64,000 bases of DNA from Wandonia haliotis (lineage in GTDB: Bacteria > Bacteroidota > Bacteroidia > Flavobacteriales_D > Crocinitomicaceae). Below, piece by piece: positions 49,748 through 59,365 of this stretch (position 1 is the stretch's first letter; each line of letters begins with the position of its first letter). The stretch is from positions 62,001 to 126,000 of the forward strand of contig NZ_BAAAFH010000003.1 of NCBI RefSeq assembly GCF_039523435.1, written 5' to 3'. The translations under genes were made by a program, and so were the position numbers. The notes under the pieces are model-generated. The model was not told the DNA's origin. It was given only the letters and a program-made list of their open reading frames with translations, and ran no database searches.

Positions 49748-52393
49748 TTAGTTTTTATCCACATCAGTTGTACCTTCTGATTTCACCTGAAGATCATCCA
49801 GTTCAATATCTTCTTCCTCGTCCAATAATTCGAAATACGGTTCTTTAAATGACTTCGTACTTAACTTACGTTGTAGAGACAATAACAAGGAAGGAAGCAC
49901 AACAAGATTGGTAATCATGGCCACCAAAAGGGTTAAGCTCACCAGAAGTCCTAATGCTTGTGTTCCCCCAAACTGTGATAAAGAGAACATATTAAATCCG
50001 AAGAACAGAACGATAGAAGTATAGAACATACTCAAACCTGTTTCCCGAAGGGCGCGAAGTACACACCCATTTAAGTCCCAGGCTCTGTTTTTGAGTTCCT
50101 GACGATACTTGGCAAGGAAGTGAATCGTATCATCTACCGAGATACCAAAGGCAATACTAAACACCAGAATTGTCGATGGTTTAATCGGAATATGAAAATA
50201 TCCCATTATCCCGGCAGTTACTAGCAAAGGTATAAAGTTCGGAACCAAGGAAATTATTACCATTTTCCACGATCGGAAAAGGAAAGCCATCAAAATCGAG
50301 ATAATGACAATTGCAAAGAAAAGACTCGTTAGAAGGTTTTTCACAAGGTATTGTGTTCCTTCAGCAGCCACAACCGAGGTTCCGGTAACTGTAAAGTCAA
50401 AGTACTGATTACTAATAGCCGACCGAAGCACCTCATCAAAATTATCCTTTTCGTAATATTCTCGTATCAGCTCTGGATTCATATCAAATTCCAACTGCTT
50501 ATCCGCATCCCCTCCTGACAACAAATCTGTTGTTGCCATGTAAATACTATTATTACCAAAAAGAATAGAATCCGCGTACGTCGTTTCTCCTTCTTTGAAT
50601 TTTACATAATAGTGCTCCAGTTGTTTTTTATCCGGGTTAAGAATACTGTCCAAAACAGGTTTGAGACTGTCTACCATTTCCGCAATCTCATATGACCCTA
50701 TATCCAGGATTTGAAGGCGTACACGGAGTGTGGTATTGGTTGTATCTACTAATTCCTTTAGTGTAAATCCGCCCATACCATCCGCAGACTCCCGGAAATT
50801 ATCAAAATAGGGCTTCAGAAAGCGACGATCCTTATTCGCAATTAAGCTATACTGATCGGGGTTATTCCCGTAATACGCCATATTAATGGCTTTTACAAAG
50901 TCGACCAAAGAAAGAGACTTGCTGAACAACGTATCTGCTTTGAAATACTGCTGCATTTCTTCTACTTTCTCCAGAGTAGACCGGGCAAAAAGTCGTCCGG
51001 GCTCTTTATAATTTACCATTACCTCGAAAGGAATCGCTCCCTGGAAGTGCTCCTGAATGAAGTTTACATCTTCCAGAATCGGATCTCCTTCAGGTAAATC
51101 ACCCGTCAGATTTCCGGTTGCTTCTATCTGCGTAATTCCTATCGCACTAATCAGGATTACAACTCCTGTAGCTCCATAAACCCACTTTCTTTTATTGGAA
51201 ACAAGAAAGGTGAATTTATCTACCAAGGTCCCGGTATATCTATTTTCAAGGTGCTTAAGGTGTCTTTCCTTCGGATTGTTTGCTAAAGAGAAAACAATAG
51301 GAATGATAGTAATGGAAAGCAGGAATACCATTAGAATGTTCACAGATGCGACAATTCCGAACTCAATCAGTTTTTCAGAGTTGGTGAAAATAAATGTTGA
51401 AAAACCAAGTGCTGTTGTAAGGTTGGTCATAAAGGTCGCATTTCCGATCTTTACAATCACCCGTTGCAGTGCTTTTATTTTATTCCCGTGGTGCGCAACT
51501 TCTCTATGGAATTTAGTCAGCAGGAAAATACAGTTCGGGATTCCTATCACAATCATGAGTGGAGGAATCAGCGCCATAAGAATAGAAAGGTGGAAGCCAA
51601 ACAAACCAATGGAACCAAGTGACCAGACAACCGCAATTATCACAACAAGATTACAGATCAATACGACCCGTACCGAGCGGAAGAAAATGAAGAGTAAAAG
51701 AGAAGTAACTCCGATTGCCAGCGCAATAAAAATATACATTTCATTCAGCACCCGTTTACCAATTACAACGCGAATGTGCGGAAGTCCGGCAAAATGTATT
51801 TTTCCAAAATTGTGTTCATACGTCAATGCCAACTCTTCTATATCCAGCACAACATTTGCTTTCTTCTGATCAGATAAAAAGCTTTCGTCGACGGAAATAA
51901 GCATCAATGAAACACTTGTAGAATCATTAAACAGGATATGATCATACAGAGGATTCGTTCGAATTAACGTTTTAATTTCATCGATACTTTTTTCAACGTA
52001 ATTCGTATCAACAAAAATAACTTCCGTTTCAAACTTTTTCTCCTCTTTGTTATTGACCAGCTCGACAAGGTTTGCTTCAGAGATAACCGATTCCACTCCC
52101 GGAATGTCCCGCACTTTATCTCCAAGTTCCTTCCATTTTTTAAAATTTTCCTCGGTATACAGTTTCTCGGACTGGATGGCAAAAACAAGGGTTCCCCCGT
52201 CTTCACCAAACATACTTTTAAACTTCAGGTAATTCCGCTGCGCCGGAGAATCTTTCGGGAGCATGTTCCCGTATTTGTTGTCCAGCTTTAATTTTGTAGT
52301 CGCAAAATAAGCAAACCCTCCGGTAATAAGGAGAATAACCGTTACGATTAACAGCCGGTTTCTAAGTATAATCTGAGACAGTGTTTGCCACAT
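49748..52393 (-). CDS. MMPL/RND-superfamily membrane protein
   Basis: An 881-residue transporter with the two-half RND layout: a span near 13-32, a large periplasmic loop to about residue 215, five spans to about 385, a short linker and a seventh span, a second loop to about 690, and a final group of spans. The sterol-sensing-like core has GISVDDTIHFLAKYRQE with the acidic residues that move protons. The C-terminus is acidic (LDEEEDIELDDLQ). It is separate from, and dissimilar in partners to, the exporter fusion at 26029-29844. Substrate unknown; hydrophobic lipids are typical. Confidence 0.9.
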   Translation of the reverse strand: MWQTLSQIILRNRLLIVTVILLITGGFAYFATTKLKLDNKYGNMLPKDSPAQRNYLKFKSMFGEDGGTLVFAIQSEKLYTEENFKKWKELGDKVRDIPGVESVISEANLVELVNNKEEKKFETEVIFVDTNYVEKSIDEIKTLIRTNPLYDHILFNDSTSVSLMLISVDESFLSDQKKANVVLDIEELALTYEHNFGKIHFAGLPHIRVVIGKRVLNEMYIFIALAIGVTSLLLFIFFRSVRVVLICNLVVIIAVVWSLGSIGLFGFHLSILMALIPPLMIVIGIPNCIFLLTKFHREVAHHGNKIKALQRVIVKIGNATFMTNLTTALGFSTFIFTNSEKLIEFGIVASVNILMVFLLSITIIPIVFSLANNPKERHLKHLENRYTGTLVDKFTFLVSNKRKWVYGATGVVILISAIGITQIEATGNLTGDLPEGDPILEDVNFIQEHFQGAIPFEVMVNYKEPGRLFARSTLEKVEEMQQYFKADTLFSKSLSLVDFVKAINMAYYGNNPDQYSLIANKDRRFLKPYFDNFRESADGMGGFTLKELVDTTNTTLRVRLQILDIGSYEIAEMVDSLKPVLDSILNPDKKQLEHYYVKFKEGETTYADSILFGNNSIYMATTDLLSGGDADKQLEFDMNPELIREYYEKDNFDEVLRSAISNQYFDFTVTGTSVVAAEGTQYLVKNLLTSLFFAIVIISILMAFLFRSWKMVIISLVPNFIPLLVTAGIMGYFHIPIKPSTILVFSIAFGISVDDTIHFLAKYRQELKNRAWDLNGCVLRALRETGLSMFYTSIVLFFGFNMFSLSQFGGTQALGLLVSLTLLVAMITNLVVLPSLLLSLQRKLSTKSFKEPYFELLDEEEDIELDDLQVKSEGTTDVDKN

Positions 52394-52415
52394 AGTTCTT
52401 TACAGTTCAAACCTA

Positions 52416-52423
52416 CAAAGGTA
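52416..52423 (-). promoter_or_regulatory. Candidate -7 element for the MMPL gene
   Basis: The minus strand reads TACCTTTG, an exact TAnnTTTG, 22 nt before the ATG at 52393. There is no TTTG at the expected -33 place. Nothing else is visible in 52394-52543. Confidence 0.35.
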
Positions 52424-52543
52424 ATCAAATTGAGGTAGTATAGAGTTCCCTTTAGATTTTTTTGACCAAAGGCAAAACTCTGTCAATCATTCGGCTAAAA
52501 ACGGGTATGAATAAAACACGGGCTATCTTTTGTCCTTTAACTG

Positions 52544-53581
52544 TCAATAACTCGTTTCATCCATTTTAACTTTACCACGAAAAGTGTAGTACACAATGGT
52601 TGTATAAGTGATAACCAAAGGCGTACCTATTGCTGCCATTAGCAACATTATGCCCAGTGTTTTTTCAGAAGCTGCTGCATTGTATATGGTAATGTGATAC
52701 TCCGGATCAAGTGTAGAAAAAAGAAGGTTTGGGTATAAGTTTACTGCGACGATCATAAACATGAAAGCAGTAGATAGAGACGTAAAAATAAAAGCATACC
52801 CATATTTTCTCCGGGAAGCAAGCCTTGGAACGTTAGCAATACTCAAAAGAGCCAGAACAGGTACAAGGAACCAGGCCGGGTTTTCTTTAAAGACTTCCGT
52901 CAGGTGAGGAATAAATACCAGTGCGTATACCGAAGCAAAGGCAAAAGCAACCAGAAAGAAAACAATTCCTCCTTTTAAAAGTCGTGTCAATTTTGCGTAC
53001 AATCTTCCTTCTGTCTTCAATAGCAAATAAATTGCACCATGCGTCATAAAAAGAGCGAGTGTCGTTATTCCAACTAATACCGGAAATGGTGTTAAAAATC
53101 CGAAAAAGCTGTCTCCACTGTAAGAAAAATCCGGACCTACTTTCAACCCCTGTAAGACATTGCCCACCACAACTCCTAACAAAAATGATAAAACAATACT
53201 TGAAATACTGTAGACAAAGTCCCACATTTTCCGCCACCATTTCATTGGCTCCTTACTCCTGAACTCTATTGAAATAGCTCTGAAAATAATGAACACCAAA
53301 AACAACATAAAAGGGGTGTACATAGCAGAGAAAAGAGTGGCATACATCACCGGGAATCCGGCAAACAGCGCTCCTCCTCCAATCACCAGCCAGACTTCAT
53401 TTCCATCCCAGACAGGTCCTATCGCGTTCAAAGCAATTCTACGGCTTTCTTCTTTTCTGAAAAACAAATGCCATGCCCCTGCTCCGAAATCAAATCCGTC
53501 CAGAATGGCGTAACCGGAAAAAAGTCCACCAACCACTAAAAACCACAATGTAGGATAATCCAAACCAAACAGTGTTTCCAT
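52544..53581 (-). CDS. cydB: Cytochrome bd quinol oxidase subunit II
   Basis: A 345-residue membrane subunit with about eight to nine spans. Landmarks are the N-terminal LWFLVVGGLFSGYAILDGFDFGAG and WDGNEVWLVIGGGALFAGFP, both conserved in CydB. It stabilises the heme b595/d site of CydA. It lies 5 nt after cydA. There is no cydX- or cydC/D-like gene in the flanking sequence. Confidence 0.96.
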   Translation of the reverse strand: METLFGLDYPTLWFLVVGGLFSGYAILDGFDFGAGAWHLFFRKEESRRIALNAIGPVWDGNEVWLVIGGGALFAGFPVMYATLFSAMYTPFMLFLVFIIFRAISIEFRSKEPMKWWRKMWDFVYSISSIVLSFLLGVVVGNVLQGLKVGPDFSYSGDSFFGFLTPFPVLVGITTLALFMTHGAIYLLLKTEGRLYAKLTRLLKGGIVFFLVAFAFASVYALVFIPHLTEVFKENPAWFLVPVLALLSIANVPRLASRRKYGYAFIFTSLSTAFMFMIVAVNLYPNLLFSTLDPEYHITIYNAAASEKTLGIMLLMAAIGTPLVITYTTIVYYTFRGKVKMDETSY

Positions 53582-53586
53582 TTCAG

Positions 53587-54969
53587 TTATTTTTTTGATT
53601 CAAACAAATGCGCCATCTCCTTCTGGTTAGGTCGTACAGTTTCTTCTTTCGGATCGTATGGGCCATGTTTGATCTTTTTGGTAAGCAAATAAATAAACAG
53701 CAGGAATAGTATAAGATATACAATAAAAAAGAGAACCAACGAAAACACGATCTGATTGGCACTAACGGCCTGCGAAAACGCATCGGAAGTACGAAGAAGA
53801 CCGTAAACCACCCAGGGCTGTCGTCCCATTTCAGCAGCAAACCAACCTGCCTGATTTGCTATCTGCGGTAAAATAACTGCAAGTGCAAACGCAATAAGCA
53901 ACCACTTACTTGTAAAAAGACGTCCCCGCCACCATGCCCAGATACCGACAAGCGATAAAACGATCAACAACATTCCGATTGCTACCATAATATGGTAAAA
54001 CTGAAAAACAGCATTCACCTGTGAGGGTCTTTCATCCTCGGGAAACGCATTGAGTCCGGTAACGTTCGATTCCTGATCACCGTGGAGTAAAAGAGACAAT
54101 CCGCCAGGCACTTTTACGCCTGTCACTTCTTGTTTTTCCTTATCCACCCAACCAAAAAGATACATATCCGCAGGGGCAGAAGCCTCAAAATGCCCCTCTA
54201 AAGCAGCCAGTTTAGCAGGCTGATTCTTTGCTACTCCTTCTGCCGAATGATGACCTGTAAATAATTGTCCCAGTGAGAACACGGCGGCTACTACAAGAGC
54301 AATTTTCATCGCTTTCTTCGAGACCTCTACATGCCTGTTCTTTAAAAGATAGAAGGCGTGAACACTCAGTACGAGAAAAGCTCCTGCCAGAAAAGCACCA
54401 ATCCAGACATGCGTCAATCTATCTACACTGGACGGGTTAAACACCATTTCCCAGAAATCTGTAATCTCCGCTCTTGCATGCATTCCCTCCCCAACAATTT
54501 TATAGCCTGCGGGAGTCTGTTGCCAACTGTTTGCTACAACAATCCAAACCGCAGAAAATAGAGACCCTAAAAAGACTCCGATAGTTGAAACAAGATGTAC
54601 CCAGGGTTTTACACGGTTCCAGCCAAAAATGAGAATTCCAAGAAAACCACTTTCCAAAGCAAAGGCAAAAATACCTTCTGCTGCAAGTGCACTTCCAAAT
54701 ATATCGCCGACATACTTGGAATAGGTTGCCCAGTTTGTCCCAAACTCAAACTCCATTACAATCCCGGTAACGACTCCTATTCCAAAAGTAAGCGCGAAAA
54801 TTTTTGTCCAGAATCGGGCAAGTATTTCGTATTCTTTATTTTTTGTATATAAAAAAAGGGACTCCATGATAACCATCAACAGTCCCAGCCCGATACTCAA
54901 AGGCGGATAAATGTAGTGGAAGGCTACGGTAAAAGCGAATTGAATTCGGGCAATTATTTCTACATCCAT
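53587..54969 (-). CDS. cydA: Cytochrome bd quinol oxidase subunit I
   Basis: A 460-residue heme-bearing subunit of the high-affinity terminal oxidase. His18 (VAFHYIYPPLS) is the heme ligand equivalent to E. coli His19; the MEFEFGTNW and GRQPWVVYGLLRTSDAFS motifs mark the quinol and heme regions. The Q-loop is of the short type (length 460 against 522 in E. coli). It is followed by cydB. With the hemN and ccoI genes nearby in the window, the organism is equipped for low oxygen. Confidence 0.96.
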   Translation of the reverse strand: MDVEIIARIQFAFTVAFHYIYPPLSIGLGLLMVIMESLFLYTKNKEYEILARFWTKIFALTFGIGVVTGIVMEFEFGTNWATYSKYVGDIFGSALAAEGIFAFALESGFLGILIFGWNRVKPWVHLVSTIGVFLGSLFSAVWIVVANSWQQTPAGYKIVGEGMHARAEITDFWEMVFNPSSVDRLTHVWIGAFLAGAFLVLSVHAFYLLKNRHVEVSKKAMKIALVVAAVFSLGQLFTGHHSAEGVAKNQPAKLAALEGHFEASAPADMYLFGWVDKEKQEVTGVKVPGGLSLLLHGDQESNVTGLNAFPEDERPSQVNAVFQFYHIMVAIGMLLIVLSLVGIWAWWRGRLFTSKWLLIAFALAVILPQIANQAGWFAAEMGRQPWVVYGLLRTSDAFSQAVSANQIVFSLVLFFIVYLILFLLFIYLLTKKIKHGPYDPKEETVRPNQKEMAHLFESKK

Positions 54970-54985
54970 AGCTCCTGTTTTTTGA

Positions 54986-54993
54986 CAAAGTTA
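54986..54993 (-). promoter_or_regulatory. Candidate -7 element for cydAB
   Basis: The minus strand reads TAACTTTG (TAnnTTTG), ending 16 nt before the cydA ATG (54969). No exact -33 TTTG is seen in the spacer up to the nnr stop. Confidence 0.35.
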
Positions 54994-55048
54994 GGTACCA
55001 TATCCCTGGCTTTATGTAACAATTAGCACAGAAATCAAGCAAAAACAA

Positions 55049-56536
55049 TTAGCTCACCGGATGAATACGCAAATGACCGGCAATATCTCCTGCCATAACA
55101 GCGTTTTCTCCCAACTGAGCCGCTGCCGCATCTCCTGCAAGTCCATGAAAAAATACCCCAATTAAAGCTGCGTCTTCAGGCGAGTAATTTTGTGCCAGCA
55201 AACCTAACAGTACTCCTGTCAACACATCGCCCGACCCCGCCGTCGCCATACCCGGATTACCCGTTGTATTGAAATAAATTCGGCCACCCGGAAGAGCAAT
55301 GGCCGTAACCGCATCTTTAAGCACAACTAGTACATTATATTCTTGAGAAAACGCTCTTAAAAGCTCCAATCTTTCTAAAGAGTTATCGCTTTTTCCTACC
55401 AGTCGTTCAAATTCTCCCGGATGCGGAGTAAGAATACTTTTTTCCGGAATTTTATTCAACAAATCTCTGTTTAGTGCTAATGTATTCAACGCATCTGCAT
55501 CCAGCACCATCGGTTTATCATATACCTGAAAAACGGACGACAACACTCGTACAGCCCCCTCTCCTACTCCAATTCCCGGTCCTACAGCTATTGCAGAATA
55601 ATTCGAACCAACAGTCACACTTGTAACCTGATTTTCATCCGGGTCTACTGTACACATTGCCTCCGGAAGCGCTGTTTGCAGGATTGTATACCCACACCCT
55701 GGTATATGAGCTGTCAACAAGCCTGCTCCGCTTCTCAGAGCTGCTTTTCCAGCCAACACGGCAGCCCCCATTTTCCCTTTACTTCCCGCGATCAACAACC
55801 CGTGTCCGTAGGTCCCTTTATGCGAAAATTTCCGTCTGGGAAGAACCTTGCACGAGAGCATTCCCGAAGAAATATAAAACTCCCGATTCTCCATCCGTTC
55901 AATGTAATCCTGATTCAACCCAATCGGAATAACCCGCCAATCCGGAACGAACTCTGAAGACTCCGGTAAAAAGAAAGACAATTTGGGTCGTTCAAACGTA
56001 CCCGTAAAATCAGATCTAACGACTGCCCCCTTTTCAAAAGGAATCCTATCGCACGGCAACCCGGAAGGGACATCTACCGACAACACAAAAGCGTGTGACC
56101 CATTGATCGCAGTAATCACTTCAGCAGCAATTCCACTAACTGGTCGTGAAAGACCACTCCCAAACAAAGCATCAACAACGACGTGCTCGTGATGAATTAC
56201 CGGAATATCACCCTGATCTTTAATGATACAAACGTCTTTGATTCTCGAAAGGTTAATTTGTGTATCCGCCGCCAACATTTCGCTGTACCTTACCAAATAC
56301 ACATAAACCGTACACCCTTTTTCGCGTAACATGCGTGCAATCGCCAGACCATCTCCCCCGTTATTTCCGGTTCCGCAAAAAACATGAATCGTCTTCTTAC
56401 CATGTATGTAGGGGATAATGGATTTAACAAACTCAGCGGAAGCCCTTTCCATAAGATCGATGGAAGAAATAGGTTCATTACGTATCGTAAAACCATCCGC
56501 AAGTCGTTGTTGTTCGGCTGTCAGTATCTCATTCAT
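55049..56536 (-). CDS. nnr: Bifunctional NAD(P)H-hydrate repair enzyme
   Basis: A 495-residue protein from the ATG at 56536 (an in-frame start at 56662 lies far upstream and has no domain support). The N-terminal YjeF_N epimerase domain has HVFCGTGNNGGDGLAIARML (51-70); the C-terminal dehydratase domain has LDADALN and ATAGSGDVLTGVLLGLLA with the ADP-site Asp. It repairs damaged NAD(P)HX. Its promoter region (56537-56637) is divergent with queG. Confidence 0.95.
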   Translation of the reverse strand: MNEILTAEQQRLADGFTIRNEPISSIDLMERASAEFVKSIIPYIHGKKTIHVFCGTGNNGGDGLAIARMLREKGCTVYVYLVRYSEMLAADTQINLSRIKDVCIIKDQGDIPVIHHEHVVVDALFGSGLSRPVSGIAAEVITAINGSHAFVLSVDVPSGLPCDRIPFEKGAVVRSDFTGTFERPKLSFFLPESSEFVPDWRVIPIGLNQDYIERMENREFYISSGMLSCKVLPRRKFSHKGTYGHGLLIAGSKGKMGAAVLAGKAALRSGAGLLTAHIPGCGYTILQTALPEAMCTVDPDENQVTSVTVGSNYSAIAVGPGIGVGEGAVRVLSSVFQVYDKPMVLDADALNTLALNRDLLNKIPEKSILTPHPGEFERLVGKSDNSLERLELLRAFSQEYNVLVVLKDAVTAIALPGGRIYFNTTGNPGMATAGSGDVLTGVLLGLLAQNYSPEDAALIGVFFHGLAGDAAAAQLGENAVMAGDIAGHLRIHPVS

Positions 56537-56637
56537 AACCCGGTTTCTTTTCGTTCTGAATTTAGGAAATAATTCGTAAAAAGACAACAAAAATCCGGCT
56601 GTCAGGTCTTCTTGACAAAAGAAAAAGCTATGCTTGA

Positions 56638-57582
56638 ATGAATTATATTTGCAATGTGTCATTACTAGCAGAAAATACCCGTTTCATCAAGTCCCGTGCG
56701 CAGGAACTCGGATTTTTCTATTGCGGGATTTCTAAAGCAGAATTTTTAGCAGAAGAGGCTCCCCGACTGGAAAAATGGTTAAAAGCCAACATGAATGGGA
56801 AAATGAGCTACATGGAAAATCATTTTGACAAACGACTGGACCCCCGGTTGTTAGTTGAAGGAGCAAAATCAGTTGTTTCTCTGGCACTCAATTATTTCCC
56901 CGAAAAAGATCTCGCGGAAGACGATAAACCTAAACTGTCAAAATATGCCTATGGTGAAGATTATCATTTTGTGATAAAAGAGAAATTAACCGCGTTTATG
57001 CGCTCCATCCATGAAGAAATCGGAGAGGTAGGCGGGCGAATGTTTGTCGATTCTGCACCGGTTCTTGATAAAGCATGGGCCGTAAAAAGCGGAATGGGCT
57101 GGATGGGAAAACACACCAATATAATTACCCGTGAATCCGGTTCGTTTTTCTTCATTGCAGAGCTGATTCTTGATCTCGACCTTGAACCGGATGGACCGGT
57201 AAAAGATTATTGCGGAACCTGCACAAGATGTATTGATGCCTGCCCCACAGATGCAATTGTTGCTCCTTATGTAGTAGATGGCTCACGCTGCATTTCCTAT
57301 CTTACCATTGAACTAAAAAATGAAATCATTCCCTCCGGATTTAAAGGTAAAATGGACAACTGGGCCTTTGGTTGTGATGTATGTCAGGATGTGTGTCCCT
57401 GGAACCGGTTTTCAAAACCAACAACAGAAGCCAGCTTCTTCCCTTCCGAACAATTAAAGAATATGCAAAAGGAAGACTGGCAGGAACTAACCCGGGAAGT
57501 CTTTTCCTCGCTGTTTAAAAACAGTGCTATAAAACGTACCCGCTATAAAGGTTTGATGAGAAATATAAACTTCCTCCAATAA
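56638..57582 (+). CDS. queG: Epoxyqueuosine reductase
   Basis: A 314-residue cobalamin and iron-sulfur enzyme that makes the last reduction in queuosine synthesis on tRNA. Two [4Fe-4S] sites: Cys192, 195, 198, 202 (CGTCTRCIDAC) and Cys218, 246, 249, 253 (GCDVCQDVC). The catalytic Asp138 is in VDSAPVLDK. In-frame GTG at 56656 (VSLLAENTRFIK) sits just 4 nt after a TATATTTG box (56644-56651) and could be the true start, giving 308 residues; the family's usual N-terminus agrees with this shorter form. Confidence 0.95.
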   Translation: MNYICNVSLLAENTRFIKSRAQELGFFYCGISKAEFLAEEAPRLEKWLKANMNGKMSYMENHFDKRLDPRLLVEGAKSVVSLALNYFPEKDLAEDDKPKLSKYAYGEDYHFVIKEKLTAFMRSIHEEIGEVGGRMFVDSAPVLDKAWAVKSGMGWMGKHTNIITRESGSFFFIAELILDLDLEPDGPVKDYCGTCTRCIDACPTDAIVAPYVVDGSRCISYLTIELKNEIIPSGFKGKMDNWAFGCDVCQDVCPWNRFSKPTTEASFFPSEQLKNMQKEDWQELTREVFSSLFKNSAIKRTRYKGLMRNINFLQ

Positions 57583-57607
57583 TTTCTGTTCCTTTTTGTG
57601 ACTCTCC

Positions 57608-57639
57608 TTTGTGCGTGCTGCTGAATTGAACTACCTTTG
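57608..57639 (+). promoter_or_regulatory. Consensus Bacteroidota promoter of the SulP gene
   Basis: TTTG (57608-57611), a 20-nt spacer, and TACCTTTG (57632-57639) match the TTTG-N19/20-TAnnTTTG consensus in both elements. The ATG of the transporter follows 47 nt later. This is the best promoter in the window. Confidence 0.75.
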
Positions 57640-57686
57640 CCTTTTCTAATTACAAAAGCTGTCTAGTTGACATTTTATTCAAAAAA

Positions 57687-59270
57687 ATGAAGAAGTATTT
57701 CAATCTTTTTGATCTTTCACAACGCGTTGATTATAAAACAGAGATTCTCTCCGGGCTTACCGTAGCGATCGCTTTGGTTCCCGAAGCAATTGCTTTTGCT
57801 TTATTAGCAGGTTTGTCTCCCATCACAGGGCTGTATGCTGCCTTTTCTATCGGTCTTATTACATCCATTCTGGGTGGAAGACCCGGGATGATCTCAGGAG
57901 CGACTGGTGCCATTGCTGTTGTCTTTATTGGGATGACGGTCGAACTAAAAGAACGCCTGAATGTAACCGGCGACGATGTTGTTCAGTATATTTTTGCGAC
58001 AGTAGTTATCGCCGGAATACTGCAAGTTTTAGTAGGGGTCCTGAGATTAGGCAAGTTTATTCGCCTTGTCCCTCACTCCGTTATGTTTGGTTTTGTTAAC
58101 GGTCTGGCAATTGTCATTTTTCTTTCTCAACTGGATCAGTTTAAGATTAAAAACCTTGCAGGAGAGGCTGAGTGGATGACAGGTGCTCCACTTTTTATCA
58201 TGCTCGCGCTCGTATTACTGACAATGTTGATTATCTGGGGACTTCCAAAACTGACAAAGGCGATTCCCAGTTCGTTAGCAGCTATCCTTATTATTTCGGC
58301 AATAACCATCGGTTTCGGGATCGATACTTCTACCGTAAAAGACGCTTTGGACGGAGAAACCATGAAGGCCGGATTCCCTCCTTTCAATATTCCACAAATT
58401 CCCTTTACGTGGGAGACCTTCCTCTTTGTGCTTCCTTATGCGGCTATTGTAGCGGGAGTAGGACTAATTGAAAGTCTGTTAACGCTGAATCTTATTGATG
58501 AAATTACACAAACGCGAGGTCGTGGAAACAAAGAATCTATCGCACAGGGAACAGCGAATATTGTTACCGGATTGTTCTCAGGAATGGGAGGCTGCGCGAT
58601 GATCGGTCAATCACTGATTAATACCTCAAACGGTGCACGCGCTCGTCTTTCGGGAATTGTTGCGTCCGTTATGTTACTAGTATTCATTCTTTTCGGATCA
58701 GGACTGATTGAAATGCTACCCATGGCAGCACTGACCGGATTGATGATCATGGTTTCCATTGGCACATTCGAATGGGCGAGTCTTAAAACATTTAACCGAA
58801 TGCCTCTGACAGACATCATTGTAATGTTGGTTGTAATGGTCATTACGGTTGTTTTCCACAACTTAGCTGTTGCCGTTCTTGCCGGAGTAATCATAGCTGC
58901 ACTTGCTTTTGCATGGGAAAATGCCATGCGTATCCGGGCACGAAAACACGTCGACGAAAACGGAGTAAAGCATTACGAAATTTATGGTCCACTCTTCTTT
59001 GGTTCTGTAACTGCGTTTAATGAGAAATTTGATGTTCAAAATGATCCTGAAGAAGTAATTGTCGATTTTGCCGAAAGTCGTGTTGTGGATATGTCCGGGA
59101 TAGAAGCTCTCAATGCGCTTACGGATCGATATGAAAAAGCAGGAAAAACAATTCATTTGAAACACCTTAGCCCGGATTGTTTACGCCTTCTGAAGAATGC
59201 GGAAAAGATTATTGATGTAAACATAATGGAAGATCCCACCTACAAAGTTCTTTCGGATGATATGGCTTAG
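57687..59270 (+). CDS. SulP-family anion transporter
   Basis: A 527-residue inner-membrane transporter of sulfate or bicarbonate. The N-terminal signature ALVPEAIAFALLAGLSPITG and GLYAAFSIGLITSILGG mark the SulP family; about ten to twelve spans follow to residue about 410. The cytoplasmic STAS domain (about 440-527) contains VIVDFAESRVVDMSGIEALN. Substrate cannot be read from the sequence. A consensus promoter lies upstream, so it is its own unit; the mtn operon follows with a separate promoter. Confidence 0.92.
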   Translation: MKKYFNLFDLSQRVDYKTEILSGLTVAIALVPEAIAFALLAGLSPITGLYAAFSIGLITSILGGRPGMISGATGAIAVVFIGMTVELKERLNVTGDDVVQYIFATVVIAGILQVLVGVLRLGKFIRLVPHSVMFGFVNGLAIVIFLSQLDQFKIKNLAGEAEWMTGAPLFIMLALVLLTMLIIWGLPKLTKAIPSSLAAILIISAITIGFGIDTSTVKDALDGETMKAGFPPFNIPQIPFTWETFLFVLPYAAIVAGVGLIESLLTLNLIDEITQTRGRGNKESIAQGTANIVTGLFSGMGGCAMIGQSLINTSNGARARLSGIVASVMLLVFILFGSGLIEMLPMAALTGLMIMVSIGTFEWASLKTFNRMPLTDIIVMLVVMVITVVFHNLAVAVLAGVIIAALAFAWENAMRIRARKHVDENGVKHYEIYGPLFFGSVTAFNEKFDVQNDPEEVIVDFAESRVVDMSGIEALNALTDRYEKAGKTIHLKHLSPDCLRLLKNAEKIIDVNIMEDPTYKVLSDDMA

Positions 59271-59333
59271 TAAACAACCGCTTATCGATTGATTCAGATT
59301 CTATTAATTTTTACAGTCAAATACTAAATTGAT

Positions 59334-59356
59334 CTTCGCGAAGTTTTTTACTTTTG
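59334..59356 (+). promoter_or_regulatory. mtn operon promoter with a 10-bp palindrome in its spacer
   Basis: TACTTTTG (59349-59356) matches TAnnTTTG, 9 nt before the mtnB ATG; TTG at 59329-59331 lies 17 nt upstream of it. Between them is the perfect palindrome CTTCGCGAAG (59334-59343), ending 5 nt before the -7 box. It is an operator candidate for methionine-salvage control. Confidence 0.45.
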
Positions 59357-59365
59357 GTTTAAGAA

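Noticed and set aside
49748..52393. Second MMPL protein as part of the polyene cluster
   Set aside because: It lies 10 kb away with rmlA and respiratory genes as neighbours, and the cluster already has its own exporter in the fusion gene.
56537..56662. Extended N-terminus of the NAD(P)HX repair enzyme
   Set aside because: The 42 extra residues are Phe-rich and unlike the family; the ATG at 56536 gives the normal start MNEILTAEQ.
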